The position numbers were made by a program, and so were the translations under genes. A stretch of 64,000 nucleotides of DNA from the NCBI GenBank assembly GCA_951812965.1, contig OX638341.1:2338438-2402437 (forward strand). Reading direction: 5' to 3'. Positions 35,429-43,669 of the stretch are shown here, piece by piece (positions within the stretch are counted from its first letter, which is position 1; each line of letters begins with the position of its first letter). The DNA comes from an uncultured Pseudohongiella sp. GTDB lineage: Bacteria > Pseudomonadota > Gammaproteobacteria > Pseudomonadales > Pseudohongiellaceae. Under the pieces are notes generated by a model. It worked only from the letters and a program-made list of their open reading frames with translations, searched no databases and was not told the DNA's origin.

Positions 35429-36544
35429 GTGCCAATCACAAGCTCTCGTATAGCAATGGCGCTGACACTGGCGTTCGCCTGGTCCATTCAGGCGGGGGCG
35501 GCGGAACTGCCGAATTTCGCCGATCTGGTGGAGCGCAGCGCGCCCGCGATCGTGGAGATTTCGACCAGCCGCACAAATTCGGACAATCTGTTCGAAGAGT
35601 TCGACGAACTGTTCCGCAGACAGTTTCCGAACGGACAGGGGCCCGAGGAACCGTTCCAGCCGCCTCGTTCTGTAGGCTCGGGCTTTATCGTTTCAGATGA
35701 CGGATTCGTCATCACGAACAATCACGTCGTCGAGGGCGCCGAGGAAATCCGCGTGCATCTGAACGACCGCCGAGTGTTCGTGGCGGACGTGATCGGCCTG
35801 GACGAACCTTCCGATCTGGCGCTGCTCAAACTGGATGCCGAAAATCTGCCCTTCGTCGGATTCGGCGATTCCGAAGCCTTGCGAATCGGTGACTGGGTGC
35901 TTGCCATCGGCTCGCCCTTCGGGCTCGAGTTCTCGGCCTCGGCCGGCATCGTCAGCGCCAAGGGGCGCACGGTGCCGCGCCGCTCCTCCTATAACTACAT
36001 GTCTTTCATCCAGACCGACGTGGCGATCAACCAGGGCAACTCCGGCGGCCCGCTGTTCAACCTCGAGGGCGAAGTAATCGGCATCAATTCGCGAATTCTG
36101 AGCAGCACCGGCGGCTCCAATGGCGTGTCCTTCGCCATTCCGAGCAATGTCGCTGTGAACGTGCTCGATCAACTGCGCGAGACAGGAGTGGTGCGACGCG
36201 GCCTGCTCGGGGTGCAAATGCGCGAAGTCGATTATGAAATGGCCCGGGACTCGGGACTGCCGCGCCCGCTCGGCGCCTTCATCGACCGTGTGCAGCCCGC
36301 CAGCCCGGCGGAACGGGCAGGCCTGCGCGACGGCGACATCATCACCAGTTTCAACGGCCATGAAATCGGGTATTTCACGGAATTGCCGTTCTACGTCGGA
36401 CAATATCGTCCCGGCGCCAGCGCCGAGGTTATCGTGCACAGGGAAGGTGAAGTGTCCAGATTCCAGGTGACTCTCGGCAGTTCACCGACCAACGCCGCCA
36501 CCGCCGCGCCCGAGCCGGCGCCGCGAACCCTGCAGCCGCAATAG
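35429..36544 (+). CDS. DegS/MucD-like periplasmic serine protease with one PDZ domain
   Basis: 371 residues from GTG 35429 (ATG 35456 is also possible). A signal or anchor segment (ALTLAFAWSIQAGAAELP) is followed by the trypsin-like domain with His in ITNNHVVEG, Asp in EPSDLALLKL and Ser in INQGNSGGPLF. A single PDZ domain follows (RGLLGVQMREV through ITSFNGHEIG) and a Pro/Ala-rich tail. MucD and DegP have two PDZ domains and about 470 residues, while DegS has one and 355, so by length this is DegS-like. Position after rseA suggests it makes the first cut in RseA. Confidence 0.87.
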   Translation: MPITSSRIAMALTLAFAWSIQAGAAELPNFADLVERSAPAIVEISTSRTNSDNLFEEFDELFRRQFPNGQGPEEPFQPPRSVGSGFIVSDDGFVITNNHVVEGAEEIRVHLNDRRVFVADVIGLDEPSDLALLKLDAENLPFVGFGDSEALRIGDWVLAIGSPFGLEFSASAGIVSAKGRTVPRRSSYNYMSFIQTDVAINQGNSGGPLFNLEGEVIGINSRILSSTGGSNGVSFAIPSNVAVNVLDQLRETGVVRRGLLGVQMREVDYEMARDSGLPRPLGAFIDRVQPASPAERAGLRDGDIITSFNGHEIGYFTELPFYVGQYRPGASAEVIVHREGEVSRFQVTLGSSPTNAATAAPEPAPRTLQPQ

Positions 36545-36627
36545 ACTGGGTATACGCACGTAACTCTGCAATTGGCGGCCCGATAGAGTAGACTTGCCGG
36601 CTGATTTTTCGCCGTCCCGCCGCCATC

Positions 36628-38427
36628 GTGACCGACCAGGCACTCATTCGCAATTTCTCCATCATCGCGCATATCGATCATGGCAAGTCGACGCTGGCCG
36701 ACCGTTTCATCCAGACATGCGGCGGACTCAGTGAGCGCGAAATGGCCGCCCAGGTGCTCGACACGCTGGACATCGAACGCGAACGCGGCATCACCATCAA
36801 GGCGCAAAGCGTAACCCTGTTCTATGACGCCGCCGATGGACGCCGTTACCAGTTGAATTTTATCGATACGCCGGGTCACGTGGATTTCAGCTACGAGGTT
36901 TCCCGTTCGCTGGCGGCCTGCGAAGGCGCGCTGCTCGTGGTTGACGCCTCCCAGGGTGTCGAGGCGCAATCGGTCGCCACCTGTTACACCGCGTTCGACC
37001 AGGAAGTGGAAGTCATTCCAGTTCTGAACAAGATGGATCTGATCCACGCCGAGCCCGAACGGGTGCGCAAGGAAATAGAGGAAATTATCGGCATCGACGC
37101 CGGCAACGCCATCGGCGCCAGCGCCAAGACCGGGGAGGGAGTGACTGAAATCCTTGAACAGATCGTCAGTCTCGTGCCGCCTCCGGCAGGATCGAGGGAA
37201 GCGGAACTGCAGGCGCTGATCATAGATTCATGGTTCGACAATTATCTCGGCGTCGTCTCGCTTGTAAGGGTGATGAACGGCAGCATCCGGCCCGGTGAGC
37301 GAATCGTCGTAATGACCCAGGGCAAGCCGCAGGAAGTCGATCAAGTAGGCGTATTCACGCCCAAGCGTAAAAATACCGAAGTGTTGAGCGCGGGCGAGGT
37401 CGGTTTCATATGCGCCAGCATCAAGGACATCCATGGCGCGCCGGTGGGCGACACCATCGTGCGCGCGAAATCGGCCGATGTGCCCGCACTGGCGGGATTC
37501 CGCCGAATATCGCCCCAGGTTTTTGCAGGACTGTACCCGGTGGATTCCGACGACCTGGAAAGTTTCCGCGAGGCGTTGTCGAAACTTTCCCTGAACGATG
37601 CTTCGCTGCAATATCAGCCGGAGAACTCACCTGCGCTCGGCTTCGGTTTCCGCTGCGGCTTCCTTGGCATGTTGCACATGGAAATCATTCAGGAGCGCCT
37701 GGAGCGGGAATACGATCTGGACCTGATCACAACGGCGCCCACCGTTGCCTATGAAGTCGTTCACAAGAGCGGCGAAACCAAGCTCGTGGACAGCCCCGCG
37801 CAATTGCCCCCGGTTAACGATATCGAAGAGATGCGAGAACCCATCGTCGAAGTCAGCGTGCTCACGCCGCAAAAGCATCTCGGCGCGGTCATCGGGCTTT
37901 GCGAGGAAAAACGCGGTGTGCAGAAAGACATGCAATTCGTCTCGCGGCAGGTCTCCTTGCGTTACGAGTTGCCCATGAACGAAGTAGTAATGGACTTTTT
38001 CGACCGTCTCAAGTCAGTCAGCCGGGGCTATGCTTCGATGGACTATCATTTCCTCCGCTTCGAGTCGTCAAAACTGGCCCGATTGGATATTCTTATCAAC
38101 GGCGAGCGGATCGACGCCCTGGCCCTGATCGTTTTCCGTGACCACGCCCAATCACGGGGACGCGGACTCGTCGAGAAAATGCGCGAACTCATCCCGAGGC
38201 AAATGTATGATGTCGCCATCCAGGCCGCGCTCGGAGGGCAGGTCATAGCCCGTTCGACGGTCAAGGCGATGCGCAAGAATGTCACCGCCAAATGCTATGG
38301 CGGCGACATTACCCGAAAGAAAAAGCTGCTCGAAAAACAGAAGGCCGGCAAGAAACGCATGAAGAAGCTCGGCAACGTGGAAGTGCCCCAGGAAGCGTTC
38401 CTTGCGGTGCTCAAGACCGATTCATGA
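36628..38427 (+). CDS. lepA: Elongation factor 4 (LepA)
   Basis: 599 residues, the standard size. GTPase motifs are [14 protein letters not shown] (G1), ERGITIKAQ (G2), [12 protein letters not shown] (G3) and NKMDL (G4). The LepA-specific C-terminal domain ([20 protein letters not shown]) is present. LepA is a ribosomal back-translocase/initiation-linked GTPase. Start GTG 36628. It heads the conserved lepA-lepB-rnc-era-recO order; lepB begins 10 bases after its stop. Confidence 0.97.
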   Translation: MTDQALIRNFSIIAHIDHGKSTLADRFIQTCGGLSEREMAAQVLDTLDIERERGITIKAQSVTLFYDAADGRRYQLNFIDTPGHVDFSYEVSRSLAACEGALLVVDASQGVEAQSVATCYTAFDQEVEVIPVLNKMDLIHAEPERVRKEIEEIIGIDAGNAIGASAKTGEGVTEILEQIVSLVPPPAGSREAELQALIIDSWFDNYLGVVSLVRVMNGSIRPGERIVVMTQGKPQEVDQVGVFTPKRKNTEVLSAGEVGFICASIKDIHGAPVGDTIVRAKSADVPALAGFRRISPQVFAGLYPVDSDDLESFREALSKLSLNDASLQYQPENSPALGFGFRCGFLGMLHMEIIQERLEREYDLDLITTAPTVAYEVVHKSGETKLVDSPAQLPPVNDIEEMREPIVEVSVLTPQKHLGAVIGLCEEKRGVQKDMQFVSRQVSLRYELPMNEVVMDFFDRLKSVSRGYASMDYHFLRFESSKLARLDILINGERIDALALIVFRDHAQSRGRGLVEKMRELIPRQMYDVAIQAALGGQVIARSTVKAMRKNVTAKCYGGDITRKKKLLEKQKAGKKRMKKLGNVEVPQEAFLAVLKTDS

Positions 38428-38437
38428 TGAGTTATTT

Positions 38438-39337
38438 ATGAATATCGATTTTTCCCTGGTTCTGGTGATTCTCGTTGGCCTGTCAGGTCTGATCTGGCTG
38501 CTCGACGTCATCCTGCTCAAGCCCGGCCGCACAGCCATCGGCGAGGAAATCCGCGGCAGCCGCGCGAACTCGCGTGTAGGGGCAAGCCGCGCGAACTCGC
38601 GTGTAGGGGCGAGGCATGCCTCGCCCGGAGCACACGGGGTCGACAGAGTCGAGCAGGAGGTTGCACAGGCGACCCGCGAGCCGGTGGTGGTGGAGTACGC
38701 CAGGGCCTTCTTTCCCGTACTCGTACTTGTGCTGGTGCTTCGCTCCTTTTTGTTCGAACCGTTTCAGATTCCCACCGGTTCGATGATTCCCACGCTGGAA
38801 ATCGGCGATTTCATCCTCGTCAACAAGTACGCCTACGGCCTGCGCCTGCCGGTTATCGGCACGAAGATAATGAATGTGGACGACCCGCAGCGAGGCGAAG
38901 TCATGGTGTTCATTCCGCCTCATGAGGATCAGTATTACATCAAGCGGGTGATCGGCCTGCCCGGCGATACGGTACGATATGAAGACGGTGTGCTGTCCAT
39001 CAACCGGGAGCCGGTGCAAATCGAGCCGAGCGGGGCAATCACGATCAATTCCGCCTTTGGTCCCGTGCCGGGCACTTCGTACACGGAAGTCATCGGCGGC
39101 ATCGAACACACCATCCAGACCAAGAACCAGTCGTTCCGTAACCCGGCGCGCAGTATGTGGGTCGTGCCGCCCGGCAGTTACTTCATGATGGGCGACAATC
39201 GCGACGAAAGCAGCGACAGCCGCGTTTGGGGCGTGGTGCCGGAAAGGAATATCGTCGGCAAGGCGGTTGCCGTGTGGATGCACAAGGATCCGGGCTGGAA
39301 CCTGCCCACTTTTTCGCGCGCCCACTGGATCAAATAG
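38438..39337 (+). CDS. lepB: Signal peptidase I (LepB) with a translated repeat insert
   Basis: 299 residues from ATG 38438. Two N-terminal helices (VLVILVGLSGLIWLLDVILL and FFPVLVLVLVLRSFLF) precede the catalytic serine, about S115, in PTGSMIPTL and the lysine, about K169, in YYIKRVIGLPGDTV; GDNRDESSDSRVWG is box E. It removes signal peptides from exported proteins. Between the two helices the cytoplasmic loop contains a family A palindrome and a 26-base duplication (38558-38626), reading SRANSRVGASRANSRVGA and then RHASPGAH, in frame. The active domain is intact, so the protein should work. Confidence 0.95.
   Translation: MNIDFSLVLVILVGLSGLIWLLDVILLKPGRTAIGEEIRGSRANSRVGASRANSRVGARHASPGAHGVDRVEQEVAQATREPVVVEYARAFFPVLVLVLVLRSFLFEPFQIPTGSMIPTLEIGDFILVNKYAYGLRLPVIGTKIMNVDDPQRGEVMVFIPPHEDQYYIKRVIGLPGDTVRYEDGVLSINREPVQIEPSGAITINSAFGPVPGTSYTEVIGGIEHTIQTKNQSFRNPARSMWVVPPGSYFMMGDNRDESSDSRVWGVVPERNIVGKAVAVWMHKDPGWNLPTFSRAHWIK
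38558..38626 (+). repeat. Family A palindrome plus 26-base duplication inside lepB
   Basis: AGCCGCGCGAACTCGCGTGT plus AGGGGC occurs at 38558-38583 and again at 38585-38610, offset by 27 bases, so the reading frame is kept. The second copy runs into the palindrome at 38607-38626. The sequence encodes residues about 41-63 of LepB, in the loop between its two membrane helices. Confidence 0.85.
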
Positions 39338-39365
39338 AGGGGAAGGGTAGCGGTTCCCCTCAACC

Positions 39366-39403
39366 GTCATTCTGCGCGGAGCGAAGCGAAGTCGCGGAAT
39401 CTC
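39366..39403 (+). repeat. Family B dispersed repeat between lepB and rnc
   Basis: Begins GTCATTCTGCGCGGAGCGAA and ends GCGGAATCTC. It is an imperfect inverted repeat, nearly the reverse complement of 45208-45245. It lies in the 101-base gap between lepB and rnc and could form a hairpin in the operon transcript. Confidence 0.8.
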
Positions 39404-39438
39404 CATGCAAGCGCAGGACCTGCGATTCGGTACATGTC

Positions 39439-40119
39439 ATGGCGATAGACCTCAGCAGCTTGCAACAGCGGATCGGCTATCAATTCAATCACGCTTCGCT
39501 GGCGCGGCAGGCTCTGACGCATCGCAGCGCACGCAGGGAACACAACGAACGACTGGAATTTCTCGGCGATGCGCTGCTCGGCTTTCTGGTCGCCGAGCAG
39601 GCATGGCGCGCTCATCCGAATGCAAGCGAAGGCGATCTGACGATCATGCGCGCAGCGGTGATCAACAGCGCTACGCTATGCGAAGTGGCTGTAAATCTCG
39701 ATCTCGGCAGCCTGCTCGAACTTGGCGCCGGCGAAGCCAAAAGCGGGGGCCGGCAACGGGAATCGATCCTCGCCACAGCCATGGAGGCGCTGATCGCGGC
39801 GATATACCTCGACGGCGGTCTTGATGCATGCCGGGAATTCGTCCTGAGGTGGTTTCCGGAGCCAGGCGAGAACTTCGCCGAGAGCGGCGTACGCAAGGAC
39901 AACAAGTCCCGCTTGCAGGAGCACATGCAGGCTGAACATCGCTACTTGCCCGATTATGAAGTTGTCGAGATAAGCGGCAGCGGTCATGAACAGCAGTTCA
40001 CCGTGCGATGTTCGCTGCCCCAATGCCAAATCACTACCGAAGGCAGCGGTTCTTCCCGCCGCGCCGCCGAACAGATGGCCGCCGGCAGGGCGCTGGCCGC
40101 GCTGGGACAAGAAGCGTGA
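39439..40119 (+). CDS. rnc: Ribonuclease III with a substituted metal-ligand residue
   Basis: 226 residues from ATG 39439. The nuclease signature HNERLEFLGDALL has E37, E40 and D44. The second acidic site, normally ILADTVEALIG with Asp114 and Glu117 in E. coli, reads ILATAMEALIA here: the Asp is T113 while Glu116 is kept. The C-terminal dsRNA-binding domain (KSRLQEHMQAEHRYLPDYEV, then SSRRAAEQMAAGRAL) is normal. The enzyme processes rRNA precursors and structured mRNAs. Its TGA overlaps the GTG of era. A changed Asp could lower cleavage rate or metal preference. Confidence 0.93.
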   Translation: MAIDLSSLQQRIGYQFNHASLARQALTHRSARREHNERLEFLGDALLGFLVAEQAWRAHPNASEGDLTIMRAAVINSATLCEVAVNLDLGSLLELGAGEAKSGGRQRESILATAMEALIAAIYLDGGLDACREFVLRWFPEPGENFAESGVRKDNKSRLQEHMQAEHRYLPDYEVVEISGSGHEQQFTVRCSLPQCQITTEGSGSSRRAAEQMAAGRALAALGQEA

Positions 40120-41012
40120 ACGGGCAGGTGAGTCGCTGCGGACACGTCGCCATCGTAGGCAGGCCCAATGTCGGCAAATCCACCTTGCTCAACCACCTGG
40201 TACGGCAAAAAATCAGCATTACCTCGCGCAAGCCCCAGACAACGCGCAATCGCATTCTCGGAATCAGCACTTCCGAGGCGGCCCAATGCCTGTATGTCGA
40301 CACTCCGGGCCTCGACCGCCGCCACGGCAAGGCAATCAATCGCGTAATGAACGAGACCGTGATGTCAGTTGTCGGTGAAGTCGACGTCATTGTGTTCGTC
40401 ACGGAGCGGCTACTTTGGCGCGAAGAGGACGAGACCGTGCTGGATGCCCTGCGCCACGCCCGGGTCCCGGTGCTGCTCGCGATCAACAAGGTCGATCAGG
40501 TCGAGGACAAGTCCAGATTGCTGCCGCATATCGAGCGGATGTCGGAGCGATATGATTTCGCGGAAATCTTTCCGGTTTCGGCCCTTGGAGGCCACAATCT
40601 GGAGATGCTGGAACGAAAAGTCTGCGAGCTGCTGCCGGAAAGCCCCTTTCTGTTCCCCGCCGACCAGGTCACCGACGCCAGTTCGCGCTTTCTCGCCGCC
40701 GAATTAATCCGGGAGAAAATCACGCGGCAGCTTGGCGATGAACTGCCTTATGAAGTCACGGTCGAGATCGAAAAATTTTCCACCGAAGGCGGGGTCATAC
40801 ATATCCTTGCGCTGATTACGGTCGACAAGAAGGGCCAGAAACGCATTCTGATCGGTGACGGCGGCAAGCGGCTAAAACAGATCGGCAGCGCCGCGCGCAA
40901 GGACATGGAGTCGGCCTTCGAAAGCAAGGTCATGCTTGAGTTGTGGGTGAAAGTGCGAGGCGGCCACATGAACGAAGCGCGCGTCCTGAAAAGCCTCCGC
41001 GGCGCATTCTGA
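40116..41012 (+). CDS. era: GTPase Era
   Basis: 298 residues from GTG 40116, overlapping the rnc stop (GTGA). G motifs: AIVGRPNVGKSTLLN, the switch QTTRNRILG, VDTPGLD and INKVDQV. The C-terminal KH domain has GQKRILIGDGGKRLKQIG. The usual G3 extension DTPGLHxxxxxALNRxM is well kept (DRRHGKAINRVM). Era binds the 3' end of 16S rRNA during 30S maturation. It is translationally coupled to rnc. Confidence 0.96.
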   Translation: MNGQVSRCGHVAIVGRPNVGKSTLLNHLVRQKISITSRKPQTTRNRILGISTSEAAQCLYVDTPGLDRRHGKAINRVMNETVMSVVGEVDVIVFVTERLLWREEDETVLDALRHARVPVLLAINKVDQVEDKSRLLPHIERMSERYDFAEIFPVSALGGHNLEMLERKVCELLPESPFLFPADQVTDASSRFLAAELIREKITRQLGDELPYEVTVEIEKFSTEGGVIHILALITVDKKGQKRILIGDGGKRLKQIGSAARKDMESAFESKVMLELWVKVRGGHMNEARVLKSLRGAF

Positions 41013-41019
41013 GGGCTTC

Positions 41020-41751
41020 GTGAATACGCGCGTTCTGTTGCAGCCCGCCTACGTAATTCACCGGCGGCCGTTCCGCAATACCAGTCTGCTGGTGGATTTC
41101 TTCTGCCTCGATCACGGCCGCATCGCCGCGGTGGCCCGCGGCGCGCGCCGCGGTAAGTCGCGCATGCAAGGTCTGTTGCAGGCCTTCCAGCCTTTGCGCA
41201 TCTCCTTCAGCGGCCGCGGTGAGGTCAAGACTCTTGTCAATGCCGAAAGCGCGGGCGCCGCTGTTGCGCTGAAGGGGGAACGGCTGTTCAGCGGGTTCTA
41301 CGTTAACGAATTGCTGAGCCGCCTGTTGCACGACCACGTCCAGCATCCGCGCCTGTACCAGGCATACCGCGAAACGCTGGACGCGCTGGCAAACACTGAC
41401 TTGCTGGAAAGGGTCCTGCGCCGTTTCGAGCTCGAATTGCTCGCCGAACTCGGCTATGCCGTCAATCTGACAAGCGATTGCCGCCGGCATGAACCGATCG
41501 CAGAGAAGAAGTCCTACCGTTATCTGCCCGACGTCGGCTTCGAGGAAGCGCACGAGGACGAAAACGACGGCAAGCGGATCTTCGTGGGCGCACACCTGCT
41601 TGCCCTGAGCCGCCTCGAACTCGAAAACGCCGAGACCGCCGCGTCCGCCAAACGCCTGCTGCGCCAGGCCCTCGAAGTCCACCTCGGCGGCCGCCCCCTG
41701 CATAGCCGGACGCTGTTCACGTCGGCTAGCGGCGCAGGGGAAAGCAAGTAA
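41020..41751 (+). CDS. recO: DNA repair protein RecO
   Basis: 243 residues from GTG 41020. The N-terminal OB fold reads PAYVIHRRPFRNTSLLVDFF and GRIAAVARGARRGKSRMQGL. The helical C-terminal half includes SGFYVNELLSRLL and the Leu-rich FELELLAELGYAVNL. RecO loads RecA at gaps with RecR. It follows era by 7 bases. The usual next genes, pdxJ and acpS, are absent; a flavin-binding-type protein and the NCS1 operon follow instead. Confidence 0.93.
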   Translation: MNTRVLLQPAYVIHRRPFRNTSLLVDFFCLDHGRIAAVARGARRGKSRMQGLLQAFQPLRISFSGRGEVKTLVNAESAGAAVALKGERLFSGFYVNELLSRLLHDHVQHPRLYQAYRETLDALANTDLLERVLRRFELELLAELGYAVNLTSDCRRHEPIAEKKSYRYLPDVGFEEAHEDENDGKRIFVGAHLLALSRLELENAETAASAKRLLRQALEVHLGGRPLHSRTLFTSASGAGESK

Positions 41752-41797
41752 AGGTCAATTTAGGGTTAGAATCATCCAATTGACGCTGGAGGCGCAT

Positions 41798-42346
41798 ATG
41801 TCCGAAATGTTTGCATCGCTTGACCAGGACCATATCGAATTCATTGGCCGGCAGCCCTTGTTCTTCGTCGGTACCGCCGGCGCCGACGGCAGGATCAATG
41901 TATCGCCGAAAGGCCTCGACACCTTGCGAGTGCTCGACGCCTCACGCGTCGTCTGGCTGAATCTCACCGGCAGCGGCAACGAGACCGCCGCGCATGTGCT
42001 GGAAAACAGCCGCATGACGCTGATGTTCTGTTCCTTTGACAAGCAGCCGTTAATTCTGCGTGTCTACGGACAGGCCAAAATGGTTTATCCGCGAGACGAA
42101 TCGAAATTCGAGCAGTACCTGGCCTTGTTCGGTCATCGGTCCGGTACGCGGCAGTTCTTCGAACTTGACGTCGATCTGGTGCAAACCTCCTGCGGCTACG
42201 GCGTCCCGCATCTGGAACACGAAAGGGAAAGAGTGACGCTTGCCAAATGGGCGGACAAAAAGGGCGAAGAGGGCATTCGGCAATATTGGTCCGAAAAAAA
42301 TCAGGTCAGCATCGACGGCAGGCCCACCGGGATACAGGAACAATAG
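41798..42346 (+). CDS. Pyridoxamine 5'-phosphate oxidase-like FMN-binding family protein
   Basis: 182 residues from ATG 41798, with GGAGG at 41788-41792. PLFFVGTAGADGRINVSPKG and VVWLNLTGSGNETAAHVLEN resemble split-barrel flavin- or F420-binding proteins of the PPOx family. YGVPHLEHERERVTLAKWAD is a conserved C-terminal block in this subgroup. It is not PdxH. It may reduce a small molecule. It precedes the permease gene by 21 bases and could belong to the same transcript. Confidence 0.82.
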   Translation: MSEMFASLDQDHIEFIGRQPLFFVGTAGADGRINVSPKGLDTLRVLDASRVVWLNLTGSGNETAAHVLENSRMTLMFCSFDKQPLILRVYGQAKMVYPRDESKFEQYLALFGHRSGTRQFFELDVDLVQTSCGYGVPHLEHERERVTLAKWADKKGEEGIRQYWSEKNQVSIDGRPTGIQEQ

Positions 42347-42367
42347 TCCAGTCCGCGGAAGCGAAAC

Positions 42368-43663
42368 ATGAGCGATGACTCGCAGGAATTTGCCACCGAA
42401 CCTGTGCCGGCCGGGCACCGGGTCGGCTGGATCAGGGTTGCGCTGATCAGCGCCATGGTCGGCTTCTCGCTGCCGACTTTCGTCGCCGGAGTCGAAGTGT
42501 TTCAGGTTACGCCGAATGATCGGGCGACCGCGGCGGTACTGATGGGCTGCGCGATGCTGGCGTTTATCGGCGCGGTTACCGGTTCTATCGGCGCGCGTAC
42601 TCATTTGAGTTCCTACATGCTCGCGCGCATCGCTTTCGGGGTGAAAGGCGCGGCTGTGGTCAACCTGGCCTTCGCCGTTTCGCTGCTGGGGTGGTTCGGC
42701 GTCAATATCGACCTGTTCAGCGCCGCGCTGTTGCGCCTCATGAATGACGTACTTGGGGTTTCGGCCGCGCCCTGGCTGGTGGAGTTATTCGCCGGCACGG
42801 TTATGACGATCACGACGATCTATGGCTTCCAGGCCATCAACCGGCTGTCGATGCTGCTCGTACCGGTGATGATGGTGGTGACCGCACTGCTGATCAATAC
42901 GGCGTTGGGCATGGAACCTCTTGGCGAAATTCTGTCAGGTAACGATGCCGGTGAGTTATCCTTTGGCGACGCAATGTCCTCCGTAGTCGGCGGAGTGATC
43001 GTCGGCGCCGTGATTCTGCCTGATATCACGCGTTTTATCGCACGCTGGCAAGGAGCGATTTTCACCGCATTGCTGTCTTACCTGATCGTAAATTCCATTG
43101 TGATGACCTCGGGCGGCATCGCCGCCGACGTGCTGATGAACGATGACTTTCTCGATGTCATGATTGTGATGGGATTGGGATGGGGCGCTTTCGCGATCAT
43201 CATCGCCGGAAGCTGGGTACTCAATACGCTCAATCTGTACAGCACCACGCTCAGCGTCGAGGCGACGATTCCGAGGCTTGAAAACCGGCTGTCGATCGTA
43301 GTGCTTGGGGTCATCGGCACCGGCGCCGCATTCCTCAACATCCTGGATTATTTTCTGACTTTTCTGTTTTATCTGGCAATCGTGTTCGTTCCGGTCGCGG
43401 GAGTTATCGCTGTCGACTATCTTTTCGCTCGTCGTTCCGCCTTTCACGAAGAACTTGAATCGGCGCAGCGGGATTTTTCGCCGCTGGCGCTTGCCGCCTG
43501 GGCCGGGGGCGCGGCGGTTGCCCTGCTTGGTTCGGCGGGTATGTTGCGGCTCAGCGGCATCGCGGCGCTGGACGCCATGCTCATCTCGGCGCTCGCCTAT
43601 GCCGTGCTGAGCCGATTCGATCGACAAAACGCGGCGTCCAGTGAAGAGGCAGGGAACGGATAA
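42368..43663 (+). CDS. NCS1-family nucleobase/hydantoin permease (CodB-like)
   Basis: 431 residues, twelve hydrophobic segments. The N-terminal stretch ALISAMVGFSLPTFVAGVEV, the conserved loop ARIAFGVKGAAVVNLAFAVS, and GWFGVNIDLFSAAL match cytosine permease and hydantoin transporter relatives. It imports a nucleobase or hydantoin with sodium or protons. The next gene begins 6 bases later and encodes a hydantoinase-like hydrolase, so the substrate is probably a cyclic ureide or cytosine-like compound. The specific compound is inference. Confidence 0.88.
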   Translation: MSDDSQEFATEPVPAGHRVGWIRVALISAMVGFSLPTFVAGVEVFQVTPNDRATAAVLMGCAMLAFIGAVTGSIGARTHLSSYMLARIAFGVKGAAVVNLAFAVSLLGWFGVNIDLFSAALLRLMNDVLGVSAAPWLVELFAGTVMTITTIYGFQAINRLSMLLVPVMMVVTALLINTALGMEPLGEILSGNDAGELSFGDAMSSVVGGVIVGAVILPDITRFIARWQGAIFTALLSYLIVNSIVMTSGGIAADVLMNDDFLDVMIVMGLGWGAFAIIIAGSWVLNTLNLYSTTLSVEATIPRLENRLSIVVLGVIGTGAAFLNILDYFLTFLFYLAIVFVPVAGVIAVDYLFARRSAFHEELESAQRDFSPLALAAWAGGAAVALLGSAGMLRLSGIAALDAMLISALAYAVLSRFDRQNAASSEEAGNG

Positions 43664-43669
43664 GGACGT

